Source: Rhodoblastus sp963736175 (GTDB taxonomy: Bacteria; Pseudomonadota; Alphaproteobacteria; Rhizobiales; Beijerinckiaceae). Taken from it: 64,000 bases of DNA. A program made the translations under genes and the position numbers. Below the pieces are notes generated by a model that had not been told where the DNA came from, did not search any database, and was given only the letters and a program-made list of their open reading frames with translations. This document shows, piece after piece, positions 61,634 to 64,000 of this stretch (within the stretch, counting starts at the first letter, position 1; every line of letters starts with the position of its first letter). The DNA lies in contig CAVTNU010000009.1 of NCBI GenBank assembly GCA_963736175.1, positions 46,788 to 110,787 on the forward strand, read 5' to 3'.

Positions 61634-62482
61634 TTAGGGTTTGGGCTCAACGTCTCCTTCGCTGGTTGTTTTTGCGGCGAGGTTCGCCACATGGCCGGAT
61701 CTGCGCTGGGTTTTCTTGCTGGCGGCGAGCCTGAAACTGTCGCCGTTCATTTCCAGGATGTGGACATGATGGGTCAGGCGATCGAGCAAGGCGCCGGTCA
61801 GCCGTTCCGAACCGAAGACCGAAGTCCATTCATCGAAGGGCAGATTGCTGGTCACCAGGGTGGCGCCGCGTTCGTAGCGTTGGCTGAAGACCTCGAAGAG
61901 CAACTCCGAACCGACCGCCGTGAACGGCACATAGCCCAATTCGTCGACGATCAGCAGCTTGACGGTGTTGAGGTGCTTTTGCAGCGCGCGCAACCGGCGT
62001 TCGTCGCGCGCTTCCATGAGTTCATGCACCAGGGCGGCGGCCGTCGTGAAGGCGACGCTGTGGCCCTTCTGGCAGGCGGCAAGCCCCAAGGCCAGGGCGA
62101 TGTGAGTTTTTCCCGTGCCGGATGGCCCCAGTGCGATGCAATTTTGCCGCTTCTCGATCCATTCGCCGCGCGCCAACTCCAGCACCAGCGATTTGTTGAG
62201 CGACGGCTGGGCGACGAAGTCGAAAGTGTCGAGGCTCTTGACCTGAGAAAAGCGGGCCTGGCGAATCCGGCGCTCGACGTTGCGCCGTTCGCGGTCGATG
62301 CGTTCCAGTTCGCACAGACGAAGCAGATAGCGCGGGTAGTCGGCGCTGTCGCGCGCCGATTCCATCGCCACCTTCTCGTACTCGCGCGCAAAGGTGGGAA
62401 GCTTCAACGCCTTGAGATGATTGCCCAGCAGCACCTGCGGCGCGACGATCGTTGGGGAGGTCGGATCCTGCGGCGTCGTCAT
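61634..62482 (-). CDS. istB: IstB, IS21-family transposition helper ATPase
   Basis: The 282-aa protein has a helical N-terminal region (LLGNHLKALKLPTFAREYEK) and an AAA+ core. Walker A is GPSGTGKTH, Walker B LLIVDELGYVPF, and sensor/arginine-finger region TLVTSNLPFDEWTSVFGSER. IstB assembles on DNA and activates the IstA transposase. ATG 62482 overlaps the istA stop by 4 nt, the normal IS21 layout. The gene appears intact. Confidence 0.93.
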   Translation of the reverse strand: MTTPQDPTSPTIVAPQVLLGNHLKALKLPTFAREYEKVAMESARDSADYPRYLLRLCELERIDRERRNVERRIRQARFSQVKSLDTFDFVAQPSLNKSLVLELARGEWIEKRQNCIALGPSGTGKTHIALALGLAACQKGHSVAFTTAAALVHELMEARDERRLRALQKHLNTVKLLIVDELGYVPFTAVGSELLFEVFSQRYERGATLVTSNLPFDEWTSVFGSERLTGALLDRLTHHVHILEMNGDSFRLAASKKTQRRSGHVANLAAKTTSEGDVEPKP

Positions 62483-63993
62483 GGGGAAACTCCCGCGCTT
62501 GCCAGTCCTGGAGCGGCGTTGGCGAGAAGTCCGAGATAGGCGCTCGGATCTGTCGCGCCGACCGTGGCTGCTGGCAAATAAGGATAGAACGTCAGATCGA
62601 GCCGGACGGGCCGCTTCTCCAATTTGGCCAGCAGCAGCATTTTCACCGCGTCGAAGCTGATGGCGAAGACGCAGCGCCTCGGTCACAGCCTGTTCAACCT
62701 GATGCTGATGGAAGTCTTCCATCAATCGCAGCACCTGGATGAACTCGCGGCGCCCGGGATTGCCCATCCGCGCTTCCATCAGCCGGCGCAACCGATGAAT
62801 GCATTCCCCAAGCGCCCAGCCGTCGAGCGGCGCCGCCTGGTCGAGCGCCTTGCTCTTGTGTTCCAGCAAAGCCAGATAATGCAGCGGGTTGTAAACAAAA
62901 TCGGCCTTGTCGTAGCTGCGGACGTGGGTGGCGATCGTCTCGCCGCGGCAGGCGATCTCGACCCTGTCGACATATCCTTTCGCCAGGACCTCTTGATGGC
63001 CATAGCGCGTCGGAACCGAATAGTCGTTGCTGCGGTAACGCACCAGCGACAGGGAGGAAACGCGCGTGGCGATCTTGTGGCAGGCGTCATAGGGCGCAGC
63101 CGGCAAGTCCTTGAACGCGGCGAGGTCCGCCTGCATCCGCTCCGCGATCGTCGTGGTGTGGCCGCGCAACACCGCCGCCCGCCGCTTGACGCAGGCGTCG
63201 AGGAAGCGGGCGTTGAGCGCGGCAAAACTCTCCGCGACCGGCAGAGGCGTCATGAAATTGCGCCGGGCGTAACCGACCAACCCCTCCACCTTGCCCTTGT
63301 CGTTGCCTTTGCCCGGTCTGCCAAAGCGGTCGTTGAAGAGGTAATGGCTTTGAAGCTCCGCGAACATATGCGAGCGCAACCGCTGTCCGCCCTTGACGAT
63401 CCGGGCGACCGCGAGCCGGGTGTTGTCGTATAAAATGGACTGCGGCATGCCGCCGAAAAACTCGAACGCCGCGACATGGCCATCGCAAAAAGCCTCCGCC
63501 GTTTCGGCGGGATAGGCTTTGACGAAGCAGCCGTCAGAGTGCGGCAGGTCCAAGCAAAGATAGTGGAAGCGGACCTTCTTGCCCGCGATATAGCCGTCCG
63601 CCTGGCCGAAATCCGCCTGGGCGTGGCCGGGACGATGGCTCAACGGCACGAACATCTCGCGGGCGCGCTGCATCGCCTGGGCGACATACTCGCGCACGAT
63701 CGTGTATCCGCCGGAAAATCCTTCCTCGTCCCGCAGCCGGTCGAAAATCCGATGCGCGGTGTGGCGCTGCTTCTGATGAACGCTGCGATCATCGTCCAGA
63801 ACCTTGTCGATCCACGCCATGTGTGGACCAAGCTTCTTGGAAGCAGGCCGTTCTCGCCGCTGATAGCCAGGCGGGATCAAAACTGGAGCATCTTTGAGAT
63901 TGTGTTGCGATGAACGCCAAATCGCTTCGCCGCTTCCCGGCGGCTCATGCCGTCCGTCAAAACGGCGCATCTGATCTTCGCATAGAGTTCCAC
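62479..63993 (-). pseudogene. istA: istA transposase with two frameshifts
   Basis: IstA is the DDE transposase of IS21. The N-terminal frame from GTG 63993 encodes a helix-turn-helix (TDGMSRREAAKRFGVHRNTI), then stops at TGA after KMLQF near 63877. A single deleted base there would restore LQFSIPPGYQRRERP. The catalytic region is open (HAQADFGQADG, QSILYDNTR, GNDKGKVEGLVGYARRNF). Near 62660 the frame shifts again: the reading LRLRHQL departs from the expected ISFDAVKMLLLAKLE, which continues to the true stop at 62479-62481. The second shift makes IstA appear fused to IstB. The gene is probably non-functional. Confidence 0.82.
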
Positions 63994-64000
63994 TGTGAAC

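Larger units (their letters stand above)
61498..64000 (-). mobile_element. IS21-family insertion sequence, right end outside the window
   Basis: The left end begins TGTGCCAGATGGCGGCGTAA at 61498, followed by the typical AAAGTGTACCAGT subterminal sequence. The element carries istB and istA on the minus strand. The window ends 7 nt past the istA start codon, so the other terminal repeat is not seen. The insertion truncates abiEii. Two frameshifts in istA suggest this copy cannot move by itself. Confidence 0.88.

Noticed and set aside
61634..63970. A natural IstA-IstB fusion protein
   Set aside because: The normal IstA C-terminus and the istA-istB ATGA overlap are present in another frame, so the fusion is due to an indel.

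Overview
The window looks like chromosome of a high-GC alphaproteobacterium, most probably Hyphomicrobiales (Rhizobiales). The basis is gene content and order: a MoxR/DUF58/DUF4159 block facing a DUF1285-NUDIX-DUF6111-cca block, a DUF1674 gene, an IalB-like protein, GluQ, and a complete LIV-type ABC transporter set between two CoA ligases. The family could be near Beijerinckiaceae/Methylocystaceae, but the sequence alone does not settle this.

Left core, 1-33 kb. The window opens inside a di-haem cytochrome c peroxidase. A 196-bp MITE-like repeat follows, then a TonB-dependent receptor with its own exbB-exbD-tonB operon. Next come xerD with a newly recognised 47-aa membrane protein upstream, a fused shikimate kinase/3-dehydroquinate synthase, a CorC/HlyC-type protein, a DUF1674 (SdhAF4-like) protein, gluQ and an L,D-transpeptidase. 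A divergent pair follows: moxR-DUF58-DUF4159-glutamine-amidotransferase-like on the minus strand, and DUF1285-NUDIX-pap-DUF6111-cca on the plus strand. After that are lemA with two TPM-domain genes, a quinone oxidoreductase, an IalB-like protein with a lysine-rich linker, acetyl-CoA synthetase, and a ThDP-dependent enzyme.

Middle, 33-47 kb. An IS630-family element (33289-34349) sits exactly on the stop codon of thiD. A minus-strand operon then reads acyl-CoA ligase, livG, livH, livM, periplasmic binding protein, livF, PaaK-like ligase. This is an uptake-and-CoA-activation system, probably for an aromatic or other organic acid. A Crp/Fnr-type regulator lies upstream of it. A metallo-beta-lactamase-fold hydrolase, a universal stress protein and a small exported protein complete the core.

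Right, 47.6-64 kb: an integrated accessory island. Its left boundary is a 51-nt 3' fragment of tRNA-Val(GAC), followed by four 9-bp direct repeats and a DUF4102-type integrase. A compact chain of overlapping genes (Xis-like, RuvC-like, RepA-like ATPase) leads to an ordered array of CGGGACA/TGTCCCG repeats. The cargo is a helix-turn-helix mini-ORF coupled to a 430-aa TIR-like protein, a three-gene gtr-type surface-glycosylation cassette, and a TIR effector (CBASS/Pycsar-effector type) with a cysteine-containing N-terminal domain. The TIR effector overlaps a tyrosine recombinase by 4 nt. Last come a decayed abiEii antitoxin-system gene and a partial IS21-family element whose istA has two frameshifts. 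No intact copy of the tRNA is in the window, so the island should extend past 64000. The island's two TIR-like genes and the TIR-recombinase pairing are the best candidates for an undescribed defence system.
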